Source: an uncultured Alphaproteobacteria bacterium
Lineage (GTDB): Bacteria > Pseudomonadota > Alphaproteobacteria > RF32 > CAG-239
Direction of reading: 5' to 3'
Length of the DNA stretch: 64,000 nucleotides
Assembly: GCA_934273635.1 (NCBI GenBank)
Contig: CAKQSV010000002.1
Coordinates: forward strand, 138,149-202,148
Both the position numbers and the translations under genes were made by a program. The first letter of the stretch is position 1; each line of letters starts with the position of its first letter. Shown here piece after piece: positions 43,839 through 53,406 of the stretch. The notes beneath the pieces were generated by a model. The model ran no database searches, was not told where the DNA came from, and saw only the letters and a list, made by a program, of their open reading frames with translations.

Positions 43839-44597
43839 TTATTTTTCTTTCACAAACTCGGCATAGCCGTTTTGCTCCAGCTCCAATGCCAAATTTTTGT
43901 CACCGGACTTAACAATGTGACCATCGGCAAAAACATGCACAAAATCGGGCACAATATAATTGAGCAAGCGTTGGTAGTGCGTGATGACCAACATGGAGCG
44001 ATGTCCGTCACGCAGGCGGTTGACACCTTCCGCCACCACTTTGAGCGCGTCAATATCCAAGCCGGAGTCAGCCTCGTCCAAAATGGCAAAGTCGGGCTTG
44101 AGGATAGACATTTCAAGGGTTTCCATACGTTTTTTCTCACCGCCGGAAAAACCAACGTTAATCGGGCGTTTGAGCATATCGCCATCAATGCCGAGCTGAG
44201 CGCCTTCGGCACGCACCATTTTCAAAAACTCCATGGTGTCGAGCTCCGGCAAACCGCGGTGTTTGCGCACGGCATTAACCGAGTGTTTGAGAAACGCCGT
44301 GGTCGCCACCCCTGGGATTTCAACCGGATATTGCATAATCAGAAACAAGCCTTCTCGCGCGCGTTCTTCGGTGCTCATTGCCAATAAATCTTTGCCTTTG
44401 AAGCGCACGCTTCCTGAGGTTACCTTGTATCCTGCCTTTCCGCACAGAACATAAGACAAAGTCGACTTGCCGGCGCCGTTCGGCCCCATAATGGCGTGAA
44501 CCTCACCTTCATTAATGGTCAGGTTAAAGCCTTTGATTATGGATTTTCCGCAAACTTCGGCATGCAAATCTTCAATTTCAAGCAACGGCGTATTCAT
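43839..44597 (-). CDS. sufC: Fe-S assembly ATPase SufC
   Basis: 252 aa ABC ATPase: Walker A GPNGAGKSTL, signature SGGEKKRME, Walker B FAILDEADSGLD, switch His in LVITHYQRLL. Cytosolic partner of SufB and SufD. Confidence 0.96.
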   Translation of the reverse strand: MNTPLLEIEDLHAEVCGKSIIKGFNLTINEGEVHAIMGPNGAGKSTLSYVLCGKAGYKVTSGSVRFKGKDLLAMSTEERAREGLFLIMQYPVEIPGVATTAFLKHSVNAVRKHRGLPELDTMEFLKMVRAEGAQLGIDGDMLKRPINVGFSGGEKKRMETLEMSILKPDFAILDEADSGLDIDALKVVAEGVNRLRDGHRSMLVITHYQRLLNYIVPDFVHVFADGHIVKSGDKNLALELEQNGYAEFVKEK

Positions 44598-44624
44598 ATT
44601 TTTTATCTTTCCTTCTCTAAAAGA

Positions 44625-44798
44625 TTATTCAGCGGCAACACCCTCGGAATAACGTGATTTTAACTCCGAAAGCATAGTCTCGGCCTGTTCAATCGGTGCC
44701 AAATCTTTCTTTTTGATATTTTTCAAAATTCTTTTGGCCGAATCCGACATGGCGTTTAATACTTCGACAATTTCTTGGTCGTTCAGTTTTTTTGACAT
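44625..44798 (-). CDS. 57-aa conserved-position protein between sufB and sufC
   Basis: A short gene with a good AAGGAC site 7-8 bases before its ATG. The product is 57 aa, Lys/Glu-rich and helical (MSKKLNDQEIVEVLNAMS ... IKKKDLAPIEQAETML). No cysteine, no signal peptide. It sits 27 bases before sufC and 63 bases after sufB in the same direction, so it is made with the Suf proteins. Not recognised; a small adaptor of the SufBC complex is conceivable but unproven. Confidence 0.7.
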   Translation of the reverse strand: MSKKLNDQEIVEVLNAMSDSAKRILKNIKKKDLAPIEQAETMLSELKSRYSEGVAAE

Positions 44799-44861
44799 AA
44801 CAATAGTCCTTTCTGTTTGATAGTCATTAACGTTCTGTATTCAATTTTTTTATTTTGCAAC

Positions 44862-46313
44862 CTACCCCACACTGCTTTCAAGGCTGATGTTGATGAGTTT
44901 GGCCGCCTCAATGGCAAATTCCATCGGTAAATGCTGCATAACATCTTTGCAAAAACCGTTCACAATCAGGCTGACCGCCTGTTCCTCGCCAATACCGCGT
45001 TGGGCGCAATAAAACAGCTGTTCGTCACTGATTTTTGAGGTGGTCGCCTCGTGCTCCAAAATGGCGGTGCGGTTGCGGTTTTCAACATAAGGCACTGTAT
45101 GCGAACCGCAGGTCGCGCCAATCAACAGGCTGTCGCACTGCGAGTAATTGCGGGCATTATCAGCCTGAGGCGCAACTTTAACCAGGCCGCGGTAGGTTTG
45201 GTTGGAGCAACCGGCGGAAATGCCCTTGGAAATGATTTTTGAGGTGGTGTTTTTGCCAATGTGAATCATCTTGGTGCCGGTGTCGGCTTGTTGGCGGTTG
45301 TTGGTGACCGCCACCGAATAAAACTCGCCAACCGAATTGTCGCCTTGCAGCACGCAGGACGGATACTTCCACGTCACAGCCGAGCCGGTCTCGACCTGCG
45401 TCCACGAAATTTTAGAATTAACCCCGCGACAAGCCGCCCGTTTGGTCACAAAGTTATAAACGCCGCCTTTGCCGTCTTTGTCCCCCGGATACCAGTTTTG
45501 CACCGTGGAATATTTGACCTCGGCGTTGTTCATAACCACAATCTCAACAATCGCGGCGTGGAGCTGATTTTCATCGCGTTGCGGCGCGGTGCACCCCTCA
45601 AGATAAGAAACATAGCTGTCGTCTTCGGCGACAATCAGCGTGCGCTCAAACTGTCCGGTGTTTTTGGCGTTAATTCGGAAATATGTTGAAAGCTCCATCG
45701 GGCTTTTCACGCCTTTGGGAATATAAACAAACGAGCCGTCCGTAAACACCGCCGAGTTGAGGCAGGCGAAAAAGTTGTCGGTATACGGCACAACCGAACC
45801 TAAGTATTTTTTAACCAAATCTGGGTGCTCTTTAACCGCCTCGGAAATGGAGCAGAAAATAATGCCTTTCTCCGCCAATTTGGCGCGATAAGTGGTGGCT
45901 ACCGACACGCTGTCAAAAACAGCGTCAACGGCGACGACGCCGGCTAAGGCTTCTTGCTCTTTAAGAGGAATCCCCAGTTTGTCATAAGTTTCAAGCAGGT
46001 TTTTATCAACCTCGTCAAGGCTTTTGGGCGCTTGTTTGCGACGAGGCGCGGAATAATAATGCAGGGACTGATAATCGACCTTGTCATAACTCAGCTTTGC
46101 CCAATCAGGCTCGGTCATCGTCTGCCAAAACTCAAAGGCCTTTAAGCGCCACTCCAACAACCACTCCGGCTCTTCTTTCTTGCGCGAGATCAGGCGGATA
46201 ATATCCGCGTTCAGCCCCGCAGGCGCGGTGTCGGCCTCAATATCGGTAACAAAGCCGTATTTATATTTGTCGCCGCTTTCATCTAGTATCTCCGGACGCT
46301 CGGATTGTGACAT
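44862..46313 (-). CDS. sufB: Fe-S assembly scaffold SufB
   Basis: 483 aa. SufB hallmarks: [58 protein letters not shown], and C-terminal [20 protein letters not shown] with the cluster Cys. First gene of the operon; no IscR/SufR gene precedes it. Confidence 0.96.
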   Translation of the reverse strand: MSQSERPEILDESGDKYKYGFVTDIEADTAPAGLNADIIRLISRKKEEPEWLLEWRLKAFEFWQTMTEPDWAKLSYDKVDYQSLHYYSAPRRKQAPKSLDEVDKNLLETYDKLGIPLKEQEALAGVVAVDAVFDSVSVATTYRAKLAEKGIIFCSISEAVKEHPDLVKKYLGSVVPYTDNFFACLNSAVFTDGSFVYIPKGVKSPMELSTYFRINAKNTGQFERTLIVAEDDSYVSYLEGCTAPQRDENQLHAAIVEIVVMNNAEVKYSTVQNWYPGDKDGKGGVYNFVTKRAACRGVNSKISWTQVETGSAVTWKYPSCVLQGDNSVGEFYSVAVTNNRQQADTGTKMIHIGKNTTSKIISKGISAGCSNQTYRGLVKVAPQADNARNYSQCDSLLIGATCGSHTVPYVENRNRTAILEHEATTSKISDEQLFYCAQRGIGEEQAVSLIVNGFCKDVMQHLPMEFAIEAAKLINISLESSVG

Positions 46314-46350
46314 TGTTTTCCTCTATCCTCAAAAACAGAATCGAATTATT

Positions 46351-46367
46351 TACCTAAAAACTAGGTA
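46351..46367 (-). promoter_or_regulatory. Dyad upstream of the suf operon
   Basis: TACCTA-AAAAC-TAGGTA, a perfect 6-bp dyad 38 bases before the sufB ATG. On the minus strand a promoter-like TTGCAA-N17-TAAGTT lies further upstream, so the dyad could be a repressor site for an Fe-S or iron regulator. The regulator is not identified. Confidence 0.5.
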
Positions 46368-46530
46368 ATAATGGTTAATTTGTTGTAAATCTTCTTAAAT
46401 ATCGCGCATAACTTAGCTTTATTTGCACAAAATTGCAATGTTTTAATTATAAAAATAAGGAAATTTTAATCTTATCGGCATTACAATCCCCAATGTATAT
46501 ATACAAACCGCAACAAACAAGGTGGTCGTC

Positions 46531-47448
46531 GTGCTGAAACTGCAAAAATTGGCGGTGTGGTTGACCGTGATATTTTTTTGCGCCGGATGTTCGTTTAACT
46601 CCGGCGGGGTGCGGCTTATGTCTTTTAACGCCTTGTGGGGCGGCAGCACACCCGACACCGTGACCGTCAGTCGGGGCGACACTCTATACAGCATTTCTCG
46701 CACCTATAACGTTCCTATCCGCGATATAATCGAAGCCAACCACCTCACGCCACCGTACACACTTTATGTGGGGCGAGTATTACGAATCCCAAGCGCGCGT
46801 TATCATACCGTGGTGCATGGCGACACGCTGTACAGTATCTCTCGCAACTATAATGTTGACGTTACCACTTTGAGCCGGCTCAACAACCTGCGCGAGCCTT
46901 ATACCTTGAGTATCGGGCAAAAGTTGGCGTTACCGGCAAGCGTGGGAGGCTATCACGCCGCAAGCGAATCGACACCGACGAAAACCGTCAGCTCTGCGAC
47001 AACACGCCAAACTTCAGGCAAAACATCGTCTTATTCTTCATCTAAGAGTTCAGCAAAAGTCACGACCTATCGCAAAAACAAATTTGCTTGGCCGGTGCGC
47101 GGCACTATTATTTCGCGATTTGGGACTATCGGCAAAGGACGCTCCAATGACGGCATTAACATTAAGGCGGCATTGGGAACCACGGTCAAAGCCGCGGACG
47201 CGGGGAAAGTCGCCTATGTCGGCAATGAGCTGAAAGGCTTTGGCAACCTGATTTTGATTCAGCATAATGACGGGTGGATTACCGCCTACGCCCACAACAG
47301 CAAGTTTTTGGTGACCAAAGGTCAACGGGTGCAAAAAGGCACGCCGATTGCCAAAGTCGGCAGTACCGGCGGCGTCAATACTCCCCAACTGCATTTTGAA
47401 GTTCGCTCGGGCAAAAAACCCTTGAATCCACTGGCATACCTGCCCTAA
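46531..47448 (+). CDS. NlpD-like lipoprotein, two LysM and a degenerate LytM domain
   Basis: 305 aa from the GTG at 46531, which is spaced correctly from AAGGTGG; a GTG at 46522 overlaps that site. Signal ending FFCAGC marks a lipoprotein. LysM 1 (VSRGDTLYSISRTYNV) and LysM 2 (VVHGDTLYSISRNYNV) bind peptidoglycan. The C-terminal M23/LytM domain has lost metal ligands: the HxGxD motif reads NDGIN and the HxH motif reads QLH. As in NlpD, EnvC and DipM, it probably activates amidases during cell division instead of cutting. Confidence 0.85.
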   Translation: MLKLQKLAVWLTVIFFCAGCSFNSGGVRLMSFNALWGGSTPDTVTVSRGDTLYSISRTYNVPIRDIIEANHLTPPYTLYVGRVLRIPSARYHTVVHGDTLYSISRNYNVDVTTLSRLNNLREPYTLSIGQKLALPASVGGYHAASESTPTKTVSSATTRQTSGKTSSYSSSKSSAKVTTYRKNKFAWPVRGTIISRFGTIGKGRSNDGINIKAALGTTVKAADAGKVAYVGNELKGFGNLILIQHNDGWITAYAHNSKFLVTKGQRVQKGTPIAKVGSTGGVNTPQLHFEVRSGKKPLNPLAYLP

Positions 47449-47560
47449 ATATTCACTTTTTTTCACAAAAAAGGTTCAAACTTTCGGATTATTGCTTGTT
47501 ATCCTTATATAATGTTGTATAGTACGAGGGGTATTTAATTTTTAATTGGAGAATAAAAGT

Positions 47561-47911
47561 ATGGTTGACAGCACTTTATATCAGTTGTTGATACTGTTTT
47601 TGTTGTTTTATCTGTTCTTAATCCGCCCCGAGATGAAAAAAGCCAAAAAGCATCAGGCTATGCTTGACGCTTTGCAAAAAGGCGACAAAATCATCACTCG
47701 CGGCGGCTTGTATGCCACCATCACCAAAGTGGCTAACGAAAACGAGTTTTTGGCAGAAATTGCCGACGGCGTGGTTGTGGTTTTGAACAAAGCCGGCGTT
47801 TTGATGAAGGCTGAAGAAGAGGCAAACACCGCCGCTCCGGTTGCACCAAAGGCAAAACCGGCGAAAAAAGCCGCACCTAAGACTAAAACCGCCAAAACGA
47901 AAAAACAATAA
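47561..47911 (+). CDS. yajC: Sec translocase auxiliary subunit YajC
   Basis: 116 aa from the ATG at 47561 with GGAGAA upstream. One N-terminal helix (LYQLLILFLLFYLFLIRPEM) and the cytoplasmic KGDKIITRGGLYATI motif. A Lys/Ala/Pro-rich tail. Followed by secD after 11 bases. Confidence 0.93.
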   Translation: MVDSTLYQLLILFLLFYLFLIRPEMKKAKKHQAMLDALQKGDKIITRGGLYATITKVANENEFLAEIADGVVVVLNKAGVLMKAEEEANTAAPVAPKAKPAKKAAPKTKTAKTKKQ

Positions 47912-47922
47912 AGGACGCTGGT

Positions 47923-49464
47923 ATGTATAAGTTATCAAAATCTCGCGTTATCCTGATTTTGGCTATTTGCGTAATCGGCTTTTTCTTTGCCGTTCCAAAT
48001 ATGCTGAAGGATACGTCTTCGTTGCCGAAATGGTGGCAACCGGTCAACCTCGGATTGGATTTGCAGGGCGGTTCAAACCTGTTGCTGCAAGTTAAGATGG
48101 ATGATGTTCTCAAAGAAAAAATGTCTACGGTGGAAGATTCCGTCAGACAGATTTTGCGTGAGAATCGTATTCGCTATACCAACCTTAAGGCCAATGACAA
48201 TAATGTTACCGTGGTGATTGACAATGCCAACGCCCGCGCTCAGGCTGTTTCTAAATTTAATAAAATTGACGACGGTATTGAAGTGACGCAAGGCGATAAC
48301 GGCGAAGTCACCATCAAATACAGCGACATGGCTATCGGACAGTTAAAGGCTAGAGTTGTGGAGCAATCTATTGAAATTGTCCGCCGCCGTATTGATGAAC
48401 TCGGCACTAAAGAGCCGGTTATTCAAGGACAAGGCTCAGACCGTATTGTGGTACAACTCCCCGGGTTGCAGAACCCCGAGGCGGTTAAGGCATTGCTCGG
48501 CAAAACCGCTAAAATGTCGTTTCACTTGGTTGACAGCCGGTCAACGGCGGCTGACGCCCGCCGCGGGATGTTAAGCTCCGGCTCTCGTTTGGTCAATGGT
48601 GACGGCGGCACTTATGTGATTAATCGCAAACCGGTTGTCGGCGGCGAAAATTTGGTTGACGCTCAAGTTGCTTATCAGGAAGGTCAACCCGTGGTCAGCT
48701 TTAAGTTTAACACGCTCGGCGGCAAAAAGTTCGGTGAAGCCACCAAAAACAACGTGGGCGAAAGACTGGCGATTGTGTTGGATAACGAGGTTATTTCAGC
48801 CCCGACGATTCAGAGCGCTATTTTGGGCGGCAGCGGTGTGATTACCGGTAACTTTGATGTTAAATCAGCCAATGATTTGGCATTATTGCTACGCTCCGGC
48901 GCGTTGCCCGCACCGTTAGAGGTTTTGGAAGAGCGCACCGTGGGCGCCGGTTTGGGCGCAGACTCAATTCATGAGGGAATCGTCGCCTCCGTCATCGGTT
49001 TGGTTGCGGTTGTGGCCTTTATGATTGCCGCTTACGGCTTGTTTGGATTGTTCACCACCATTACCGTGTTTACCAACCTGTTTTTAATGCTCGGTGTTTT
49101 GAGTATGATGGGCGCGACCATGACTCTGCCCGGTATCGCCGGTGTTATCCTGACAATCGGCATGGCGGTTGACGCCAATGTGCTGATTTTTGAACGCATG
49201 AGAGAAGAAGTTAAGGCCGGACGCTCGACCAGAGACGCCGCGGACGCAGGTTTTACAGAAGCTTGGAGAACCATTTTGGACTCTAACCTGACAACGTTGG
49301 TTGCCGCTTTTGTATTGTTCTACTTCGGCACCGGTCCGGTCAGAGGTTTTGCGGTTACGTTGACCATCGGCGTTTTGACTTCTATGTTCACATCGGTCAC
49401 CGTGGCGCGTTTAATCATCACCTATTGGCTCAACAAATATAAGCCGAAAAAGCTTCCAATCTAA
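47923..49464 (+). CDS. secD: Protein-export membrane protein SecD
   Basis: 513 aa. First helix, LGLDLQGGSNLLLQV (P1 start), RRRIDELGTKEP, IVVQLPGL, then six C-terminal helices with the proton-path Asp in GMAVDANVLIFERMREE. Works with SecF to pull preproteins through SecYEG. Confidence 0.97.
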   Translation: MYKLSKSRVILILAICVIGFFFAVPNMLKDTSSLPKWWQPVNLGLDLQGGSNLLLQVKMDDVLKEKMSTVEDSVRQILRENRIRYTNLKANDNNVTVVIDNANARAQAVSKFNKIDDGIEVTQGDNGEVTIKYSDMAIGQLKARVVEQSIEIVRRRIDELGTKEPVIQGQGSDRIVVQLPGLQNPEAVKALLGKTAKMSFHLVDSRSTAADARRGMLSSGSRLVNGDGGTYVINRKPVVGGENLVDAQVAYQEGQPVVSFKFNTLGGKKFGEATKNNVGERLAIVLDNEVISAPTIQSAILGGSGVITGNFDVKSANDLALLLRSGALPAPLEVLEERTVGAGLGADSIHEGIVASVIGLVAVVAFMIAAYGLFGLFTTITVFTNLFLMLGVLSMMGATMTLPGIAGVILTIGMAVDANVLIFERMREEVKAGRSTRDAADAGFTEAWRTILDSNLTTLVAAFVLFYFGTGPVRGFAVTLTIGVLTSMFTSVTVARLIITYWLNKYKPKKLPI

Positions 49465-49482
49465 GAAAAGAAGGATATTGCA

Positions 49483-50418
49483 ATGAAGATTTTTAGTTGG
49501 GTAACCAAAGATACCAATATCGACTTTATGAAAACAACCAAATTGTCGTTCATTTTGTCGGGATTGATGGTTGTTTTATCTTGTGTGTGCATTGCCGTTA
49601 AGGGTTTTAATTACGGCATTGACTTTTCGGGAGGCATTCTGATTGAGGTTGCAAGTCCGCAGGTCGTTGATTTGGAAAAAGTCAGAGAACAGTTGTCGCA
49701 CATTAATGTCGGCGAGATTAATCTGCAAACCATCGGCGAGAACGGCAAAGAGTTTGTGATTCGCGCACAGGCGGAATCTCTGAACGAGAAAGCGCAGATG
49801 CTTGCGGTTAATGAAATTAAATCAACTCTGGGCAGTAATTATGAATACAAGCGCGTTGAGTTGGTTGGTCCGCAAGTTGGTGGAGAACTGAAGAAAGCCG
49901 GCGTGATTGCCTCGGTGATTGCGATTTTCGCGATTTCAGCCTACATCTGGATGCGGTTTGAGTGGCAGTTTGCTCTCGGCGCGATGATTGGCTTAATCCA
50001 CGATATGGTGGTCACCGCCGGTTTGCTGTCACTGTTTGGCTTTGACTTTAGTCTGACGACGGTTGCGGCTCTTTTGACTTTGGCCGGTTATTCGGTCAAT
50101 GACACGGTGGTCAACTACGACCGTATCAGAGAGAACTTGCAAAAGTTTAAGAAAATGAAGCAGACCGACTTGTTAAACAAGAGTATTAACGATATTTTGT
50201 CTCGCACGATTTTGACCGGACTGACAACGCTGTTTGCCGCCGCCGCACTGTTTATTTGGGGCGGAGACGCATTGCGCAGTTTTTCGTTCACCATTATGTG
50301 GGGCGTGATTATCGGCACATATTCTTCAATTTATGTCAGCGGAACGTTTTTGAATTTGTTTGACCTGAGAGCCGCTCAGGACGAGAAATACATTAACCCG
50401 TTCGGTAATGTTGACTAG
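49483..50418 (+). CDS. secF: Protein-export membrane protein SecF
   Basis: 311 aa. FNYGIDFSGGILIEV, then GLIHDMVVTAGLLSLFG with the conserved Asp and AGYSVNDTVVNYDRIRE. 18 bases after secD. Confidence 0.97.
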   Translation: MKIFSWVTKDTNIDFMKTTKLSFILSGLMVVLSCVCIAVKGFNYGIDFSGGILIEVASPQVVDLEKVREQLSHINVGEINLQTIGENGKEFVIRAQAESLNEKAQMLAVNEIKSTLGSNYEYKRVELVGPQVGGELKKAGVIASVIAIFAISAYIWMRFEWQFALGAMIGLIHDMVVTAGLLSLFGFDFSLTTVAALLTLAGYSVNDTVVNYDRIRENLQKFKKMKQTDLLNKSINDILSRTILTGLTTLFAAAALFIWGGDALRSFSFTIMWGVIIGTYSSIYVSGTFLNLFDLRAAQDEKYINPFGNVD

Positions 50419-50429
50419 CCAAAACTTTC

Positions 50430-50460
50430 AAGCCCCGCCTCAAAACGGGGCTTGATTTTT
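50430..50460 (+). terminator. Terminator of yajC-secD-secF
   Basis: AAGCCCCG (50430-50437) / CGGGGCTT (50446-50453) followed by GATTTTTA. Confidence 0.8.
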
Positions 50461-50593
50461 ATCGGTGTTAAATTATTTTTAACTTATACTATATATATTG
50501 TAGTGTGTGGGGGTGTAATTTTTGATTACGACTCTTGCATTTTAAAATAAACTGTGTTAAACAAGGTTACGGTTTTTAATTGGATGCTTTGTC

Positions 50594-50953
50594 ATGATTA
50601 TTGATGGTAACAATAAAAAGCAACGGGGTATTTTAACCAATAAGTGTTTTTATCAGACCACGGCTCAAATTATGAAAGATTTTGAGCAGAAAGGGTATGC
50701 AAATTCCGCCGACGAGACATTGAAGGTGATTGCGGCCTATCATGACCTTGTGCAAAAAAAGGTTAAAAACAATTTTAGTTCCGACTATAATAGCGCTTTT
50801 CAAAAAATCGACAACGCCATCAAGTCTTTAGCCAATCAGGTTTTTTATAACTGCGAAGGCAAAAGCTATGATAACGCATACAAATCCTTTGAAGAATTTG
50901 ACTATATCAACGCTATTGTCGCTCGTCAGCACAACAAAAACTCAGCATTGTAA
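50594..50953 (+). CDS. Small cytosolic protein, unknown
   Basis: 119 aa, mostly helical and charged, no membrane segment or recognised motif. The ribosome site is weak (GGATG 9 bases upstream). It has an A/T-rich upstream region and is not clearly tied to gpsA, which starts 100 bases later. Confidence 0.55.
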   Translation: MIIDGNNKKQRGILTNKCFYQTTAQIMKDFEQKGYANSADETLKVIAAYHDLVQKKVKNNFSSDYNSAFQKIDNAIKSLANQVFYNCEGKSYDNAYKSFEEFDYINAIVARQHNKNSAL

Positions 50954-51053
50954 ATCTGGTCTTGTTAGTTATTCCCCTTTAAGATTGCAATTATGCAAAA
51001 ATTGCGGTATCTATGTTGGTATTGAAACAGATAACTTTTATCAGGGGTGACAA

Positions 51054-52019
51054 ATGACAAACTCTTCGTTAATCGGGTGCGGACGCTGGGGCACCTTTTT
51101 GGGTTGGTATTCCGTTAATTACGCCAAGTTTAATCAGGTGGATATGTATGATATTCCGACCTCTCCTAATTTTATTGAGCTTAAAGAAACCAGAAAGAAT
51201 CCATATTTGTCGCTGACCGACAATATGATTTTGCATGAAGATATTGCCGATGTGCTCAAAAACGACTTTATTATCATCTCTATCGGGTGTCAGCATTTTC
51301 GCTCTTTGTGCAAACAGCTGAACGGCTATGACTTGAGCGGCAAAACCTTTTTGTTGGCTATGAAAGGTTTGGAAGAAAACACGGCTAAAACGATGTATCA
51401 GATTATGCGCGAAGAGGTTAAGCAACCGATTCATATTGCGGTTTTGGCAGGTCCGGGACATGTTCAGGATTATATGAAAAAGGTGCCGTCATGCGCGGTG
51501 ATTGACAGTGACGAGCCCGAGACCACCAAGCACGTTATCAGCCTGATGCAGAGCGAGCTGATTCGTTTTTATTTTGGCTCGGATCTTATCGGCAACCAAA
51601 TCGGCGCCGCCTTGAAAAACGTTATCGGTTTGGCGGCCGGCATTTTGGACGGTTTGGAGTGGTATGGGCTCAAAGGCGCATTGATGGCGCGCGCGCCGGT
51701 TGAAGTCGGGCGTTTTATCGGGCACTTCGGCGGTAATCCTAAAACCGCTTACGGTCTGTCGCACTTGGGCGATTATGAGGCGACTTTGTTCTCTAAGCAC
51801 AGCCACAACCGTATGTTTGGCGAAAAGTTCGCCCGCGGGGAGGACTTTGGCAAGTTGGCGGAAGGCGTGCCCACCTTGCAGGCGGTTAAGACCATCGCCG
51901 ATAAAGAAAATATTGATATGCCGATTTGTCAGGCTTTGTATAAGGTTATTTATGAAAAAGCCGACATCAAATCGACCATACGTTCAATGTTTGACCGCGA
52001 TTTGAAGCAGGAATTTTAA
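51054..52019 (+). CDS. gpsA: Glycerol-3-phosphate dehydrogenase [NAD(P)+]
   Basis: 321 aa. N-terminal Rossmann motif LIGCGRWGTFLG; VLAGPGHVQDYM, the catalytic Lys in ALKNVIGLAAGILDG and GLSHLGDYEATLFS. Makes sn-glycerol-3-phosphate for phospholipid synthesis. AGGGGTG ribosome site. Confidence 0.88.
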   Translation: MTNSSLIGCGRWGTFLGWYSVNYAKFNQVDMYDIPTSPNFIELKETRKNPYLSLTDNMILHEDIADVLKNDFIIISIGCQHFRSLCKQLNGYDLSGKTFLLAMKGLEENTAKTMYQIMREEVKQPIHIAVLAGPGHVQDYMKKVPSCAVIDSDEPETTKHVISLMQSELIRFYFGSDLIGNQIGAALKNVIGLAAGILDGLEWYGLKGALMARAPVEVGRFIGHFGGNPKTAYGLSHLGDYEATLFSKHSHNRMFGEKFARGEDFGKLAEGVPTLQAVKTIADKENIDMPICQALYKVIYEKADIKSTIRSMFDRDLKQEF

Positions 52020-52057
52020 TCCGCGTCTTTATTTTTGTTAAAAATTATGCTAAAATG

Positions 52058-52087
52058 CCCCTCAAAGATATTGATAAATTTGAGGGG
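52058..52087 (+). promoter_or_regulatory. Hairpin enclosing the ribosome site of the next gene
   Basis: CCCCTCAAA (52058-52066) / TTTGAGGGG (52079-52087), a perfect 9-bp stem with 12-base loop. Its 3' arm contains GAGGGG, the only Shine-Dalgarno for the ATG at 52097. It may sequester the ribosome site or, less likely given the tail TGTTTTG, end gpsA transcription. Confidence 0.55.
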
Positions 52088-52096
52088 TGTTTTGTT

Positions 52097-53347
52097 ATGG
52101 AGTGGAGAAGCAAGTTATTGACGGCAGTCACATTTTTCGGGTTGGCAGGCAAGCCCGCCAACGCGCCGTCAGGCTCAAATGAGATAAAAAACCCAGAGCT
52201 CCCCAACAAAACTGAGCGGTTGACCATGCAAGAGGCGCAAAAACAGGGCAAAGCGGCGAGCATTTCGGAATATTTGGAGACTATGCCCGACGATCAATGG
52301 CGTAAAGACACGGTAATCATCAACCGTTGCAACTATCGTTCCCGCATTTGTTTGGGGGCTTATTTTGACCACAAAGATTCGGTTTATATGCACTTTTTTC
52401 TGCCCGACACCACCAACGCCACCCCGCAAGAACAAAAAGCCATTATGGCGTTTATCAACCGTTTTAATGCGCCGCACGAGTTTGAAGGCAATAAGGCGCA
52501 TGAGTTTAAGCATTTTGATTATGTGCATACCATGCTCAACCAAAAATGGGGAACGTTGCAAAAATCAGGTTTGGTTCTGCGCGCCGATTTAGCGCCCGAG
52601 GACATTATCCGCCTCAATCAGCACAATGAAATTTCGGCACGGTTGGCAACCATTTTGTATCAGCGCGAGCAATATATTAAAACCGGCGACCTCAAAGTGT
52701 TCTCAAACTGGGCAAAGCAATATCGCAAAGCCATTGAAAAAGGTATTTTCAAACCGGGGAAGATGAACGCTTATCAAGACGAGTTGGAGAATATTTATAT
52801 GGCGAAAACCGCGCGCGACTGGTGGGTTTCGGCCGAGCAAAAAGTTAATGTGTTTGTCAACCGCAAAAAGTTGTCATCGTGGTTCAAATATGGCTCGCGC
52901 AAGCCGGAAGAACGAAACGTCGGCGCTTATAAAGACGTGTTGGACGCAACTTACACTTATATTAAAGACGGCAAGTTGGTGTGCCTCAACTATTTTTACA
53001 ATCCTTACGACTTCAGTCGGCAGGGCAAAAAGGGTATGCCGTTTGATGAAATTGAAAAAGAGGCCGCGACCAGCTCGGCGTTTAAAATCCCGACAACCTT
53101 TAATAAACCTGCCGTACTTGGCGATGTTGAGCCTCAGAAAAAAGTTTTGGATATGGTGCCGGCGTTGCGTCATGCCGAAGACCTACGTTTGCAAAAGGCT
53201 AAAGAGGCTCGTGAAGAGGCACAACGCAAGAAATTTGAGGAATTAATGCAAAAACTGGCGGAGAATCCACCGGTAACCACAAAAGATTCCCTTTCCAAAG
53301 ACAAGCTGAACGTGGCAATGACAGTCGTCAAACAAAGAGAATTATAA
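52097..53347 (+). CDS. Unknown exported protein with an HExxH-like motif
   Basis: 416 aa from the ATG at 52097; an in-frame ATG at 52055 has no ribosome site. The N-terminus MEWRSKLLTAVTFFGLAGKPANA resembles a signal peptide. Near residue 137 the sequence NKAHEFKHFDYVH contains HEFKH, which fits the zinc-peptidase HExxH pattern in a helical context, preceded by a further HE. A third ligand is not obvious. The C-terminal 60 residues are a Lys/Glu-rich coiled coil. Not recognised; metalloprotease is a hypothesis. Confidence 0.7.
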   Translation: MEWRSKLLTAVTFFGLAGKPANAPSGSNEIKNPELPNKTERLTMQEAQKQGKAASISEYLETMPDDQWRKDTVIINRCNYRSRICLGAYFDHKDSVYMHFFLPDTTNATPQEQKAIMAFINRFNAPHEFEGNKAHEFKHFDYVHTMLNQKWGTLQKSGLVLRADLAPEDIIRLNQHNEISARLATILYQREQYIKTGDLKVFSNWAKQYRKAIEKGIFKPGKMNAYQDELENIYMAKTARDWWVSAEQKVNVFVNRKKLSSWFKYGSRKPEERNVGAYKDVLDATYTYIKDGKLVCLNYFYNPYDFSRQGKKGMPFDEIEKEAATSSAFKIPTTFNKPAVLGDVEPQKKVLDMVPALRHAEDLRLQKAKEAREEAQRKKFEELMQKLAENPPVTTKDSLSKDKLNVAMTVVKQREL

Positions 53348-53350
53348 GCA

Positions 53351-53388
53351 AAAAAAAATACCGCGAGGCAAACTCACGGTATTTTTTT
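53351..53388. terminator. Bidirectional terminator
   Basis: ATACCGCGAG / CTCACGGTAT stem flanked by an A run on one side and a T run on the other, between convergent genes. Confidence 0.88.
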
Positions 53389-53406
53389 GATTGATCTTGC
53401 GCCGAA

